Source: Streptomyces sp. SLBN-31 (lineage in GTDB: Bacteria > Actinomycetota > Actinomycetes > Streptomycetales > Streptomycetaceae). From it: a stretch of DNA of 64,000 nt. Position 1 is the first letter of the stretch. The number at the start of each line of letters is the position of its first letter. Shown piece after piece: positions 49,189 through 57,265 of the stretch. The position numbers and the translations under genes are program-made. Below the pieces are notes generated by a model, which saw nothing but the letters and a program-made list of their open reading frames with translations, ran no database searches and was not told the origin of the DNA. The stretch spans positions 3,162,001 to 3,226,000 of the forward strand of contig NZ_VFNC01000002.1 of the NCBI RefSeq assembly GCF_006715395.1. Reading direction: 5' to 3'.

Positions 49189-50801
49189 ACGAGGCCCTGC
49201 CCGACGTCCCAGAAGTCCGCGTGGTCGGTCTTCCTCAGCTCACGTCGGGCTTCGACCTTGTGGAACGACTCGACCTGTCCATGCACCTGAAGGTGCACGG
49301 ACCGCTCGAACCCCTCGGTGGCGAGCAACTGGCCAAACTCTCCGAGGACATCAACCTGAAGGGCCGCGGCGGCGCGGGCTTCCCCTTCCACAAGAAGCTG
49401 CGCTCGGTCGCCGAGGCGGCGATCAAGCGCGGTGTACGGCCGGTCGTGGTCGTCAACGGCAGCGAGGACGAACCGGCCTGCCGCAAGGACACGGTGCTGA
49501 TCAACCGTGCCCCGCACCTGATCCTCGACGGCGCGCTGCTGTGCGCCGAGGCCCTGGGTGCCCGCACGCTCGTGGTGGGGGTCACCCGTGAGTCGACGCA
49601 GCGCTCCATGGAGGCGGCCCTCGCCGAACGCGGCCTGAGCAACGGACGCCGCTCGGCCCTGAAGGCCTTCGTCCAGCGCAACCCGGTCCGCATGGTCACC
49701 GGCGCCGCGGCGTCGCTGATCCGCTCCGTCGACGGCGGCCCGGCGATCCCGCCCGGCCGCAAGGTCAGCGCCTCGCAGAACGGCGTCGGCGGAGCACCCA
49801 CGCTGCTGTCGAACGCCGAGACGTTCGCCCAGCTGGCGATCGCCGCCCGCATCGGGCCGGAGCGCTACGGCAACACCGGCCTGTACGACGAGCCGGGCAC
49901 CGTCATGCTCACCGTCTCCGGCGCGGTCGCCCGCCCCATGGTGATCGAGGTCCCCACGGGCGTGCCGCTGCGCTACGTCCTGCAGCTCGCCGGCGCCCCG
50001 CAGGTCCCGCAGGGCGTGCTGACCGGCGGCTACCACGGCAAGTGGATCGACGCGGCGACCGTCAACGAGGCGATCATCTCCCGCAACAACCTGGACGCGG
50101 TGGGCGGTGCGCTGGGCGCCGGCGCGATCCTGCCGATCAGTCAGGAGACGTGCCCGCTGGGCGAGTCGCTGCGCGTGGCGCAGTGGCTGGCCGAGGAGAG
50201 CGCCGGCCAGTGCGGCCCCTGCTACCTCGGCCTGCCCGCCGCCGCGCGCGGCATGGAGGACATCATCAACGGCGGCGGACCGGCCGCGTTGGAGGCCCTC
50301 AAGCAGGTCGCCAAGAACGTCAAGCGCCGTGGCGCGTGCTCGCACCCGGATGGCTCGGCGATGTTCCTGGAGTCGACCATCAAGGCGTTCACCGACGACC
50401 TCGCCGCCCACGTCCTCGGAAACGGCTGCGGACGGCCAGTGGAGGGCGTTCTTCCGCTCTTCGAGGGGGGCAGGGCGCCCACGGGCATCCCCGGCGGCGC
50501 GGAGGCGCCCGAGCAGAGCGGAGCCAGCAGGCAGAAGATCTACGTCGACTGGACGCTGTGCCGCGGCCACGGCCTGTGCGCGGACATCCTCCCGGAGGTC
50601 TTCGAACTCGGCGCCGACGGCTTCCCGACCGTCGCCCAGGCCCAGGTGCCGCGCTACGCGGAGGCCAAGGCGGTGCGCGCGGTGCGCCGCTGCCCCGCGC
50701 TGGCCCTGCGCATCGAGGAGGAGGCTCCTCGGGACCGCGCACCGTCGCGGAACCTGCCGGTCCTCTCCCAGGGCCGTGGACGGCGCGCCCTGGGCCGCTG
50801 A
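49185..50801 (+). CDS. NuoF-like flavoprotein fused to a ferredoxin domain
   Basis: The 538-residue protein has the NuoF NADH/FMN fold: GRGGAGFPFHKK near residue 60 (NADH binding), NGSEDEPACRKDTVL (FMN) and the SLBB domain around 240-300. The Fe-S domain has C343 and C346 (QCGPC) and C385 (GACSHPDG), but A340 replaces the first Cys of the usual ESCGxCxPC. A C-terminal ferredoxin (about 450-510) has C459-x5-C465 and C503, a [3Fe-4S]/[4Fe-4S] pattern. It should pass electrons from NAD(P)H to the coupled membrane cytochrome. It ends at a strong terminator. Confidence 0.85.
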   Translation: MNEALPDVPEVRVVGLPQLTSGFDLVERLDLSMHLKVHGPLEPLGGEQLAKLSEDINLKGRGGAGFPFHKKLRSVAEAAIKRGVRPVVVVNGSEDEPACRKDTVLINRAPHLILDGALLCAEALGARTLVVGVTRESTQRSMEAALAERGLSNGRRSALKAFVQRNPVRMVTGAAASLIRSVDGGPAIPPGRKVSASQNGVGGAPTLLSNAETFAQLAIAARIGPERYGNTGLYDEPGTVMLTVSGAVARPMVIEVPTGVPLRYVLQLAGAPQVPQGVLTGGYHGKWIDAATVNEAIISRNNLDAVGGALGAGAILPISQETCPLGESLRVAQWLAEESAGQCGPCYLGLPAAARGMEDIINGGGPAALEALKQVAKNVKRRGACSHPDGSAMFLESTIKAFTDDLAAHVLGNGCGRPVEGVLPLFEGGRAPTGIPGGAEAPEQSGASRQKIYVDWTLCRGHGLCADILPEVFELGADGFPTVAQAQVPRYAEAKAVRAVRRCPALALRIEEEAPRDRAPSRNLPVLSQGRGRRALGR

Positions 50802-50813
50802 GGCACACGTCAC

Positions 50814-50846
50814 GAAGGGCCGCCCGGACCGACCGGGCGGCCCTTC
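50814..50846 (+). terminator. Terminator of the cytochrome/NuoF-like operon
   Basis: A perfect 14-bp stem (GAAGGGCCGCCCGG with CCGGGCGGCCCTTC) with a 5-nt loop, followed by GGCGTTTTCG, 12 bp after the stop. Confidence 0.9.
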
Positions 50847-50892
50847 GGCGTTTTCGAACTGCCCCGGCCCGGGCGGGATTCACGGGAAACGA

Positions 50893-50929
50893 AAGATCCC
50901 GCCGGATCGATACGATCCGGCGGGATCTT
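50893..50929 (-). terminator. Terminator of tRNA-Ala copy 1
   Basis: A perfect 16-bp stem, AAGATCCCGCCGGATC with its reverse complement, around GATAC. It starts 4 bp beyond the tRNA 3' end on the minus strand and is followed by a short T-rich stretch. Confidence 0.9.
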
Positions 50930-50933
50930 GCTG

Positions 50934-51006
50934 TGGAGCTAAGGAGAATTGAACTCCTGACCTCCTGCATGCCATGCAGGCGCTCTACCAACTGAGCTAT
51001 AGCCCC
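50934..51006 (-). tRNA. tRNA-Ala (GGC), copy 1
   Basis: The 73-nt minus-strand gene begins GGGGCTATAGCTCAGTTGG. The acceptor stem GGGGCTA/TAGCTCC, D-loop AGTTGG, anticodon stem CCTGC/GCAGG with loop ATGGCAT (anticodon GGC) and T-arm GTTCAATTC are all present, with discriminator A and no encoded CCA. It is identical to the copy at 54181-54253. A perfect hairpin follows directly. Confidence 0.97.
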
Positions 51007-51120
51007 TTGCTGTGTCGCCCCGGTTTCCCTGGCGGCGACGCCAACATTACACGGTCGACGGGGTGGAACACCAAATCGTTTCCCGCGGCCCGCTCGCGAC
51101 GGAGCGCGCCGACGGGGCCC

Positions 51121-51354
51121 TCAGGCCGTCACGAACGAGTAGAACCGCTTGAGGGTGCAGTGCTCCTCCAGAAGGCGGCCGTAGATCGGCTCGCCCTCCA
51201 GTTCACGGTACGTCTCGATCGGGTCGCCTTTTATGATCAGCGCCCGCGCGCACTCCTCGCACCAGTACTGGTAGTCGGGGTTGACCGGTTCCATGTCGCG
51301 GACGATCGGCGTACCGCTGCCGCACCAGTCGCACTTTCGCCTGTGTGCACCCAT
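51121..51354 (-). CDS. Small zinc-ribbon protein (77 aa)
   Basis: A 77-residue protein with two CxxC knuckles, KCDWCGSG (C8, C11) and WCEECAR, about 20 residues apart, which is a zinc-ribbon arrangement. The second half is acidic and helical (ALIIKGDPIETYRELEGE). It starts 3 bp after the stop of another tiny zinc-ribbon gene. The partner and function are unknown; a role in nucleic-acid or protein binding is possible. Confidence 0.7.
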   Translation of the reverse strand: MGAHRRKCDWCGSGTPIVRDMEPVNPDYQYWCEECARALIIKGDPIETYRELEGEPIYGRLLEEHCTLKRFYSFVTA

Positions 51355-51357
51355 CGA

Positions 51358-51531
51358 TCAGCTCCAGCTGTGGCCGCAGGCCGTGCACACGTAGGAGATT
51401 CCGCCGTTGTCGCCGAGAACCTGGGCGACATGGGCGGAACCGCAGGAAGGGCAGCTCAGGCGGGTGACCGTGTCCCGTTTCGACGCCGCTTCGAGGAGGT
51501 GGCCGACCTCCTCGAGGATGCTCGCAGGCAT
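51358..51531 (-). CDS. Small zinc-ribbon protein (57 aa)
   Basis: A 57-residue protein starting MPASILEEVGHLLEAASKRD, followed by CPSCGSAHVAQVL and CTACGHSWS, two CxxC knuckles of a zinc ribbon similar to those in transcription-factor-type ribbons. GGGAGG lies 8 bp before the ATG. It is separated from the next zinc-ribbon gene by 3 bp, so the two are probably made together. The function is not known. Confidence 0.7.
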   Translation of the reverse strand: MPASILEEVGHLLEAASKRDTVTRLSCPSCGSAHVAQVLGDNGGISYVCTACGHSWS

Positions 51532-51600
51532 CACTGCTCCCTCCCGTCGGGCCGCGCCCCCTTCCGGCCGTTTGATTCTGCCACGGCCGGGCCGATACGG

Positions 51601-53070
51601 TCAGCGACGCCTCAGTACCAGTCCGGACACGGCACCCACCGCGGCCGTCGCGGCCAGCGCGAACATGCACGCCAGAAGCGCCTTCGCAGAGGTATACGCC
51701 TCCGGGGCCCCAAGTGACTCAAGCCGGTTCAGGAACAGTGTGCCGAACGCGGCGACTCCGGTCAGCTGTCCGAGCTGCGCGACCGTGGCGAGCAGCCCGC
51801 TGGCGTCGGCCGCGTCCTCGGGGCGTACGGCGGCCAGGGCCCCGGTGAGGGTCGGGCTGAAGCCGAGCGCGAGCCCCGCCCCCACGCCCGCGTAGGCGAC
51901 GTACAGCCACGCTCCGCCGTCGCCACCGCCCTTCAGGACCAGACCGACAACGGCCACGGCCAGCGCCGTCAGCACGAACCCGGCGGGGCTCAGATGCCGC
52001 TGCCAGGACGCCGGCCAACGGCGCCAGGTCAGCCCGACCAGGCCGAACACGACCGCCGTGGGCGCGAAGGCGAGACCGGCACGCAGGGCGCTGTAGCCGA
52101 GGCCGCCCTGGATGTGCAGGGTGAGTGCGAACAGGAAGCCGCCGTTGACGGCCATGACCGCCAGGATGCGGAACACGGCCAGGCCCATGCCGGGCAGCCG
52201 CAGGACGCGCGGGGCGATGAGCGGGGCGCCGCCGCGGCGGGCGAGCCGGGACTCGTAGGCGCAGAACAGTGCGAACAGGAGCACGGAGGCGGCCAGCGAC
52301 GTCCACGACCACAGCGGCCAGTCCTCCTCCTGGCCGAGCACCAGCGGCACCGTGAGCAACGACACGGCCGCGCCGAGCAGCAGCAGTCCCGGCAGGTCGA
52401 GGCCGCGGGTCCGCTCGCGTTCCGCCGCGTCCCGGGCCGGCAGCACGCGGCCGCCGAGGGCCAGGAGGGCGAGGCCCACCGGCACGTTCACCAGGAACAC
52501 CGGCCGCCAGCTCGTGCCGAACAGGTCGGTGTCGACCAGGACTCCGCTCACCACCTGCCCGGCCGCGGCGCCGACCGCGATGACCGCCGAGTAGGCGCCG
52601 AGCGCCCTGGCCCGGGCCTCCCCGGCGAAGTTGCGCTGGATGAGACTGAGCACCTGCGGGATCATCACGGCCGAGCCGGCGCCCTGCACCAGCCGGAAGA
52701 CGATGAGTTGGGCGGCGCCCTGGGCCAGCCCGCAGGCCAGCGAGGCCGTGGTGAACAGGGCGAGCCCCGCGAGGTGGACGCGGCCGTGTCCGAACCGGTC
52801 GCCGAGGCGGGCGCCGGTGATCAGCAGCACCGAGTAGGTGATGGTGTAGCCGGCGATCACGAGCTGCAGATCGGCGCCGGAGGCGTGGAGTTCTCCGCCG
52901 ATGGTCGGGGCCGCGACGTTCACGATGAACACGTCGAGGACGGCCATGAACTGGGCGGCGAGCACGAGCGCCAGCAGCGGCCCGGGCCGGTTGTCAGTGG
53001 CGGGTGCTTCACTTTTCGCAGGACCTGGAACGGGCGTCGAACCCGTCCCGGTCTCGGATGTGGTCGTCAT
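51601..53070 (-). CDS. MFS exporter of the DHA2 (14-helix) type
   Basis: The 489-residue transporter has about 14 membrane helices. Family motifs are ALVLAAQFMAVLDVFIVNVAAPTI (motif D1 in helix 1), GARLGDRFGHGRVHLAG (motif A) and RLVQGAGSAVMIPQ (motif B). DHA2 proteins are proton-driven multidrug exporters, often controlled by an adjacent regulator, here the divergent XRE gene 133 bp away. The ATG at 53070 gives the normal length, though its ribosome-binding site is weak. Confidence 0.88.
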   Translation of the reverse strand: MTTTSETGTGSTPVPGPAKSEAPATDNRPGPLLALVLAAQFMAVLDVFIVNVAAPTIGGELHASGADLQLVIAGYTITYSVLLITGARLGDRFGHGRVHLAGLALFTTASLACGLAQGAAQLIVFRLVQGAGSAVMIPQVLSLIQRNFAGEARARALGAYSAVIAVGAAAGQVVSGVLVDTDLFGTSWRPVFLVNVPVGLALLALGGRVLPARDAAERERTRGLDLPGLLLLGAAVSLLTVPLVLGQEEDWPLWSWTSLAASVLLFALFCAYESRLARRGGAPLIAPRVLRLPGMGLAVFRILAVMAVNGGFLFALTLHIQGGLGYSALRAGLAFAPTAVVFGLVGLTWRRWPASWQRHLSPAGFVLTALAVAVVGLVLKGGGDGGAWLYVAYAGVGAGLALGFSPTLTGALAAVRPEDAADASGLLATVAQLGQLTGVAAFGTLFLNRLESLGAPEAYTSAKALLACMFALAATAAVGAVSGLVLRRR

Positions 53071-53118
53071 GCCGTCGAGCCTGACGACGCGCCGGTACGG
53101 GTGCCGAGAGCCCGCCGA

Positions 53119-53135
53119 TGCTGGTACTGACAGCA
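53119..53135. promoter_or_regulatory. Candidate operator between exporter and XRE regulator
   Basis: TGCTG-GTACTGA-CAGCA, an inverted repeat in the 133-bp divergent gap, well placed to control both genes. Inference only. Confidence 0.4.
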
Positions 53136-53203
53136 CCTGGCACCGGACAACTCCGGCATCGAGGATGGTCGTACGACGGGGACGTGACGTGGGGGACGTG
53201 GCG

Positions 53204-54112
53204 ATGACGACGACACAGCGACGGCGGCCCGAACTGGCCGCGTTCCTGCGAGGCAGGCGGGCCCGGGTGACACCGGCGGACGTGGGCATGCCGCCGGGTT
53301 TCCGGCGCCGCACACCGGGGTTGCGGCGCGAGGAGGTCGCCCAGCTCTCGGGCGTCGGCGTGACCTGGTACACATGGCTGGAGCAGGGCCGCCCGATCAA
53401 CGCCTCCGCGCAGGTCCTGGACGCGGTGGCGCGCACCCTGCGGCTCGATCCGCCGGAGCGCGAGCATCTGTACCGCCTGGCCGAGGTGCCCTTCGAGCCG
53501 GACCCGGAACGGATGACCCAGACCGTCGGCCCCGAGGTGCAGGGCATCATCGACGCCCTCGATCCGATGCCCGCGGTGGTCTACAACTCGCGGTACGACG
53601 TCCTCGCCACGAACCCGGCCTACCGCGACCTGTTCACGGTGCCGCAGGCGCACGGCCTCACGGTCCCCAACGTGCTGTGGACGCTGTTCACGGTGTCCGA
53701 GGAGGCCTGCCCCGTGGTGCACCGGGAGCGGGAGCTGCCGGTGATGGTGGCGACGCTGCGGTCCCACTACGGCAGGCATGTGGGCGAGCCGGCCTGGGAG
53801 GGGTTCGTGCGCCGACTGTCGGCGGCCAGCCCGTACTTCGCCGAGCTGTGGGCGAGCGGCGAGGTCATACAGCCGGGCCGTCGGGTCAAGACGTTCCGTC
53901 ACCAGGCCGTGGGCGAGGTGCGGATGAACTCGCAGTCGCTGTCGGTCGACGGCATGCCGGAGTGCCGCATCGTGGTCTACACGCCGGCGGACGACATGAG
54001 CCGGGCGAGGATCGCATTGCTGCGGCAGCACAGGGAGCCGCTGTGGCCGCCCACCGAGGAGGGGGTGCACGAGATCATCCGGGTGTGGCAAACGGAAAAT
54101 CCCGCCTCCTGA
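53204..54112 (+). CDS. XRE-family regulator with MmyB-like ligand domain
   Basis: The 302-residue regulator has an N-terminal helix-turn-helix (about 5-80: ELAAFLRGRRARV, PGLRREEVAQLSGVGVTWYTWLEQGR) and a C-terminal MmyB-type ligand-binding domain (about 110-295: PAVVYNSRYDVLATNPAYRDLF, FVRRLSAASPYFAELWAS, VKTFRHQAVGEV), related to PAS folds that bind fatty acids or small metabolites. It is divergent from the DHA2 exporter, its probable target. GGGGGA is 8 bp before the ATG. Its last codons overlap a hairpin used by the downstream tRNA. Confidence 0.9.
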   Translation: MTTTQRRRPELAAFLRGRRARVTPADVGMPPGFRRRTPGLRREEVAQLSGVGVTWYTWLEQGRPINASAQVLDAVARTLRLDPPEREHLYRLAEVPFEPDPERMTQTVGPEVQGIIDALDPMPAVVYNSRYDVLATNPAYRDLFTVPQAHGLTVPNVLWTLFTVSEEACPVVHRERELPVMVATLRSHYGRHVGEPAWEGFVRRLSAASPYFAELWASGEVIQPGRRVKTFRHQAVGEVRMNSQSLSVDGMPECRIVVYTPADDMSRARIALLRQHREPLWPPTEEGVHEIIRVWQTENPAS

Positions 54113-54124
54113 AGGAGACGGGAT
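54099..54124. terminator. Terminator between XRE gene end and tRNA-Ala copy 2
   Basis: ATCCCG and CGGGAT arms plus an inner CTCCT-GA-AGGAG stem form a hairpin; on the minus strand it is followed by TTTT. It covers the XRE stop codon and can stop both transcripts. Confidence 0.75.
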
Positions 54125-54180
54125 CCTCGTCCACCGATCTTTGACAACTCCAGAGAGTGCCGATCAGCCTCACCTATGTG

Positions 54181-54253
54181 TGGAGCTAAGGAGAATTGAA
54201 CTCCTGACCTCCTGCATGCCATGCAGGCGCTCTACCAACTGAGCTATAGCCCC
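54181..54253 (-). tRNA. tRNA-Ala (GGC), copy 2
   Basis: The 73 nt are identical to the gene at 50934-51006, with anticodon GGC, discriminator A and no encoded CCA. Identity to the first copy stops within 2-3 bp outside the tRNA on both sides. It lies just after the phosphatase gene on the same strand. Confidence 0.97.
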
Positions 54254-54324
54254 GTGTTCTTCCCCGCCGGGCGGGGCGAACAAGAAGAACTTTAGCCTGC
54301 GACCTGCCGGAAAGTGAAATCCGC

Positions 54325-54996
54325 TCAGTCGTCGTCGCCCAGCACCGGCTCCGGCAGCGTGCCGGCGTTGTGCTCCAGCAGGCGCCAGCCGCGGGCGCCC
54401 TCGCCGAGGACGGACCAACAGCAGTTGGAGAGGCCACCGAGGCTCTCCCAGTGGTGGGCCTCCAGACCGAGGAGACGGCCGATGGTGGTGCGGATCGTGC
54501 CGCCGTGGCTGACCACGACGAGCGTCCCCTCGTCGGGCAGCTTGTCGGCGTGCCGCAACACGACCGGGGCGGCGCGCTCGGCCACCTCGGCCTCCAGCTC
54601 GCCACCCCCGCGCCGCACCGCCTCGCCGCGTTTCCAGGCCGCGTACTCCTCGCCGTACCGCTCGATGATCTCCTCGTGCGTCAGCCCCTGCCAGACGCCC
54701 GCGTAGGTCTCGCGCAGTCCCTCGTCGTGGGCGATCTCCAGGCCGGTGAGCGCGGCCAGCTCGGCGGCCGTGTTGGCGGCGCGCTGGAGGTCGGAGGCGA
54801 CGATCGCGTCGGGCTTGAGGGCGACGAGCAGCCGGGCGGCGCGGCGGGCCTGGGCCACGCCGGCCTCGGTGAGCGGGACGTCCGTGGTGCCCTGGAAGCG
54901 GCGCTCCACGTTCCAGGACGTCTGGCCGTGGCGCCACAGGATGATGCGGCGCCCCCGGCCGGTCCGACCCGCGGAGACCTCGCCGGTGGCGCTCAT
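54325..54996 (-). CDS. Histidine phosphatase (phosphoglycerate mutase-like)
   Basis: A 223-residue protein with the phosphatase signature IILWRHGQTSWN (catalytic His in RHG), the SDLQRAANTAA and LRETYAGVWQGLTHEEI blocks and the second catalytic His in VVSHGGTIR. It is a broad-specificity phosphatase of the branch often annotated as phosphoglycerate mutase; its position after rsfS is conserved in actinobacteria, but the substrate is uncertain. The ATG at 54996 shares one base with the rsfS stop (TGATG); GTG codons at 54999 and 55002 are alternatives. Confidence 0.9.
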   Translation of the reverse strand: MSATGEVSAGRTGRGRRIILWRHGQTSWNVERRFQGTTDVPLTEAGVAQARRAARLLVALKPDAIVASDLQRAANTAAELAALTGLEIAHDEGLRETYAGVWQGLTHEEIIERYGEEYAAWKRGEAVRRGGGELEAEVAERAAPVVLRHADKLPDEGTLVVVSHGGTIRTTIGRLLGLEAHHWESLGGLSNCCWSVLGEGARGWRLLEHNAGTLPEPVLGDDD

Positions 54997-55439
54997 CACC
55001 ACTCACCGCCCAGGTCGGCGGCCTCCTCGGCGGCCTGCAGCTTGGCGTGCTCCGCGGCCTTGCCGCGGGTGGCCTTGGCGTCGGCGGGCAGCTCCAGCTC
55101 GGGGCAGTCCTTCCACAGCCGCTCGAGGGCGTAGAAGACGCGCTCCTCGCTGTGCTGGACGTGGACGACGATGTCGACGTAGTCGAGCAGGACCCAGCGG
55201 GCTTCGCGGTCGCCCTCGCGGCGCACCGGCTTGGCGCCGAGCTCCTTCTGCAGCCGCTCCTCGATCTCGTCGACGATCGACTTGACCTGGCGGTCGTTGG
55301 GGGCGGAGGCCAGCAGGAAGGCGTCCGTGATCGACAGCACGTCGCTGACGTCGTAGGCGATGATGTCGTGCGCGAGCTTGTCGGCGGCCGCCTGGGCGGC
55401 GGTGTGGATGAGCTCGAGAGATCGGTCAGTGGCGGTCAC
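54996..55439 (-). CDS. rsfS: Ribosome silencing factor RsfS
   Basis: A 147-residue RsfS/Iojap protein, which binds L14 on the 50S subunit and blocks subunit joining when nutrients are low. The family blocks ITDAFLLASAPNDRQVKSIVDEIEE, REGDREARWVLLDYVDIVVHV and RVFYALERLWKD are complete. It belongs to the conserved nadD-lytR-rsfS group and is coupled to the downstream phosphatase by overlap. The start is GTG. Confidence 0.96.
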   Translation of the reverse strand: MTATDRSLELIHTAAQAAADKLAHDIIAYDVSDVLSITDAFLLASAPNDRQVKSIVDEIEERLQKELGAKPVRREGDREARWVLLDYVDIVVHVQHSEERVFYALERLWKDCPELELPADAKATRGKAAEHAKLQAAEEAADLGGEW

Positions 55440-55499
55440 TACATGGCTTTCGGTCGGCGGTCATTTGGCATCAAGGGTCTCACGGACCGCCGGGAGCAC

Positions 55500-55525
55500 C
55501 CCACGTGATTAAGGGATCACATGGG
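55500..55525. terminator. Inverted repeat between the LytR-type gene and rsfS
   Basis: CCCACGTGAT and ATCACATGGG form 10-bp arms with one mismatch around TAAGGG, about 40 bp after the LytR-type stop. It is a probable terminator, though it could also be an operator for rsfS. Confidence 0.5.
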
Positions 55526-55562
55526 GCGTCCGCCCGTGCCACCTGCCGTTTCCCGCGGGTTC

Positions 55563-57248
55563 CTAGGACGAGGACGGCTTGTAGTCCTGGCCGAGGGTCA
55601 CCGAGACGTCCGCGTTCGAGGCGGTCTTGCCCTTGACGACGGAGCCGGTGGGCAGGCCGAGGGTCTTGGCGACCTCGGTGGCGTTCTGTTTGTCGGCGGC
55701 GTCCGCGTAGACGACCTTGGAGGTGGCCGTGGGGGTGGCGGTGCCGCCGCCCAGGAAGGTGAAGCCGCCGTTGAGGAGGACCACGCGGGCCTTCTCGGTG
55801 TCGTCCTTCACACCGCTGGCGTTCGCGACGGAGACGCGGACGGCGGAGCCCTGGTCGGGGCTCTTGGCGGTGCCGCCGAGGACGTCCTTGACCACACTGG
55901 CGGCGGCCTGCGCGCTGAGCGTGCCGTCGCCCTGGACGGGCAGCAGGGCGGTCTTGTAGTCGCCGCCCTTGGCGAGGTCGGCGAGCTTGGCGAGGAAGGT
56001 GCCGAGATCCTTGTCCGTGAGGGACGGGTCGAGGATCTGCGCCAGCGTCTGCACGGTGGTGGTGGCCGCCGTCGGGTCGGAGGACATCTTGCGCAGGACG
56101 CCCTGCATGACCTGGCCGAACCGCTCCAGCTGGGCGTTCTGGGCCTCGCCGGAGGCGCGGTAGGTGGCGTAGGCGACGGCCATCTTGCCGCTGAGGGTCT
56201 GGCCCGAGCCCTTGTGGACGAGGGGGGCGGTGCCCTTCTTCTTGGCGTCCGGGTCGGGCACGTCCGCGTTGGTGTCGACCTCGATGTTGCCGACGAGGTC
56301 GACGAGGTTCTGCAGGTAGGGGGTGTCCAGCCGCCAGGTGCCCTCGATGTTGGTGCCGAGGACGGTGTCGAGGGCGTCGCGGGTGCCGGAGGAGCCGTCC
56401 TCGTCGACCGACTTGGCGAGGGTGGTGGAGGTGCCGTCCTCGTCCGTGACGGCCAGGGAGTTGGGCAGCAGGACGGTGGTGCCCTGCTTGGTGGTGGTGT
56501 TGTCGACGAGCAGCGCCGTGGCGGTGCCGCCCTTCTTGGTGTTGTGCAGGTGGACGACGATCACGTCGCGGTTCTGGGCGCCCGCGGCCGTCGCCGTGCC
56601 GGTCTTGGAGTGCGAGGTGGACAGGCCGGGCAGCTTCCCGGCGTACCAGAGGTAGCCGACGCCGCCGACCGCGACCAGCGCCAGGACGACCACGAAGGCG
56701 ACGAGCCGGCTGCGGGCGCGGCGCTTGGCCTCCTCGCGGCGCTCGGTGCGGTTCTCGGTGAAGTTCAGCCAGTCGATGACGTCTTCGGGGTCGCCGTCGG
56801 CCTCCTCGACGAAGGCGAACTGCTCGGTGCGGTAGTCCCGTTCGGGCCGGGAGGGAGGTGCGGTGTCCTCGGCCGGCGAGGCCTGCTGCGGGATGTACGC
56901 GGTCTGCTCGGCGACCCGGGGCTGCTGACCGCCGGCCGCGGCCTGCCCGTAGGGGTCGTACGGCTGGGCCGGCGCACCGCCCTGGGGGCCGCCGGTGGCG
57001 TAGGGGTCGTAGGAGGGCACGGCCTGCTGCCGACCGGTGCCGTACTGGTCGTAAGGCGGCGCCTGCTGCGCGCCCGTCGCGTACGGGTCGTAGCCGTAGC
57101 CCTGCTGCGCGTACGGGTCGTACTGCTGCTGGGACGCCTGCTGCGGGGCGACCTGCCGGTACACGGGCCGGCCGTACTCGTCGTAGCCGACGAGTTCGTA
57201 CTGGTCGCCCTGGTCGCCGCCGTGGCCCGCGTCGTATCGGTCGTTCAC
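55563..57248 (-). CDS. LytR-CpsA-Psr-related membrane protein with LytR_C domain
   Basis: A 561-residue protein. Residues 1-130 are a low-complexity Tyr/Gln/Pro/Gly region with repeated YDPYA and YDQYG-type units. A membrane helix lies near 178-201, then an extracellular LCP-related domain (about 220-450) and a LytR_C domain (about 470-555). In the LCP part the usual IPRDS catalytic block reads LLPNSLAV, so the pyrophosphate-binding Arg is missing and wall-polymer ligase activity is doubtful. It lies 17 bp after nadD. The GTG at 57248 has GAGGGG upstream. Confidence 0.8.
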   Translation of the reverse strand: MNDRYDAGHGGDQGDQYELVGYDEYGRPVYRQVAPQQASQQQYDPYAQQGYGYDPYATGAQQAPPYDQYGTGRQQAVPSYDPYATGGPQGGAPAQPYDPYGQAAAGGQQPRVAEQTAYIPQQASPAEDTAPPSRPERDYRTEQFAFVEEADGDPEDVIDWLNFTENRTERREEAKRRARSRLVAFVVVLALVAVGGVGYLWYAGKLPGLSTSHSKTGTATAAGAQNRDVIVVHLHNTKKGGTATALLVDNTTTKQGTTVLLPNSLAVTDEDGTSTTLAKSVDEDGSSGTRDALDTVLGTNIEGTWRLDTPYLQNLVDLVGNIEVDTNADVPDPDAKKKGTAPLVHKGSGQTLSGKMAVAYATYRASGEAQNAQLERFGQVMQGVLRKMSSDPTAATTTVQTLAQILDPSLTDKDLGTFLAKLADLAKGGDYKTALLPVQGDGTLSAQAAASVVKDVLGGTAKSPDQGSAVRVSVANASGVKDDTEKARVVLLNGGFTFLGGGTATPTATSKVVYADAADKQNATEVAKTLGLPTGSVVKGKTASNADVSVTLGQDYKPSSS

Positions 57249-57265
57249 CGGTAGCCCCTCTCGGC

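Noticed and set aside
50934..54253. A complete integrative element between the tRNA genes
   Set aside because: No integrase, excisionase, replication or transfer gene is present. The interval is too small, and the duplicated sequence is the entire tRNA rather than a short att core.
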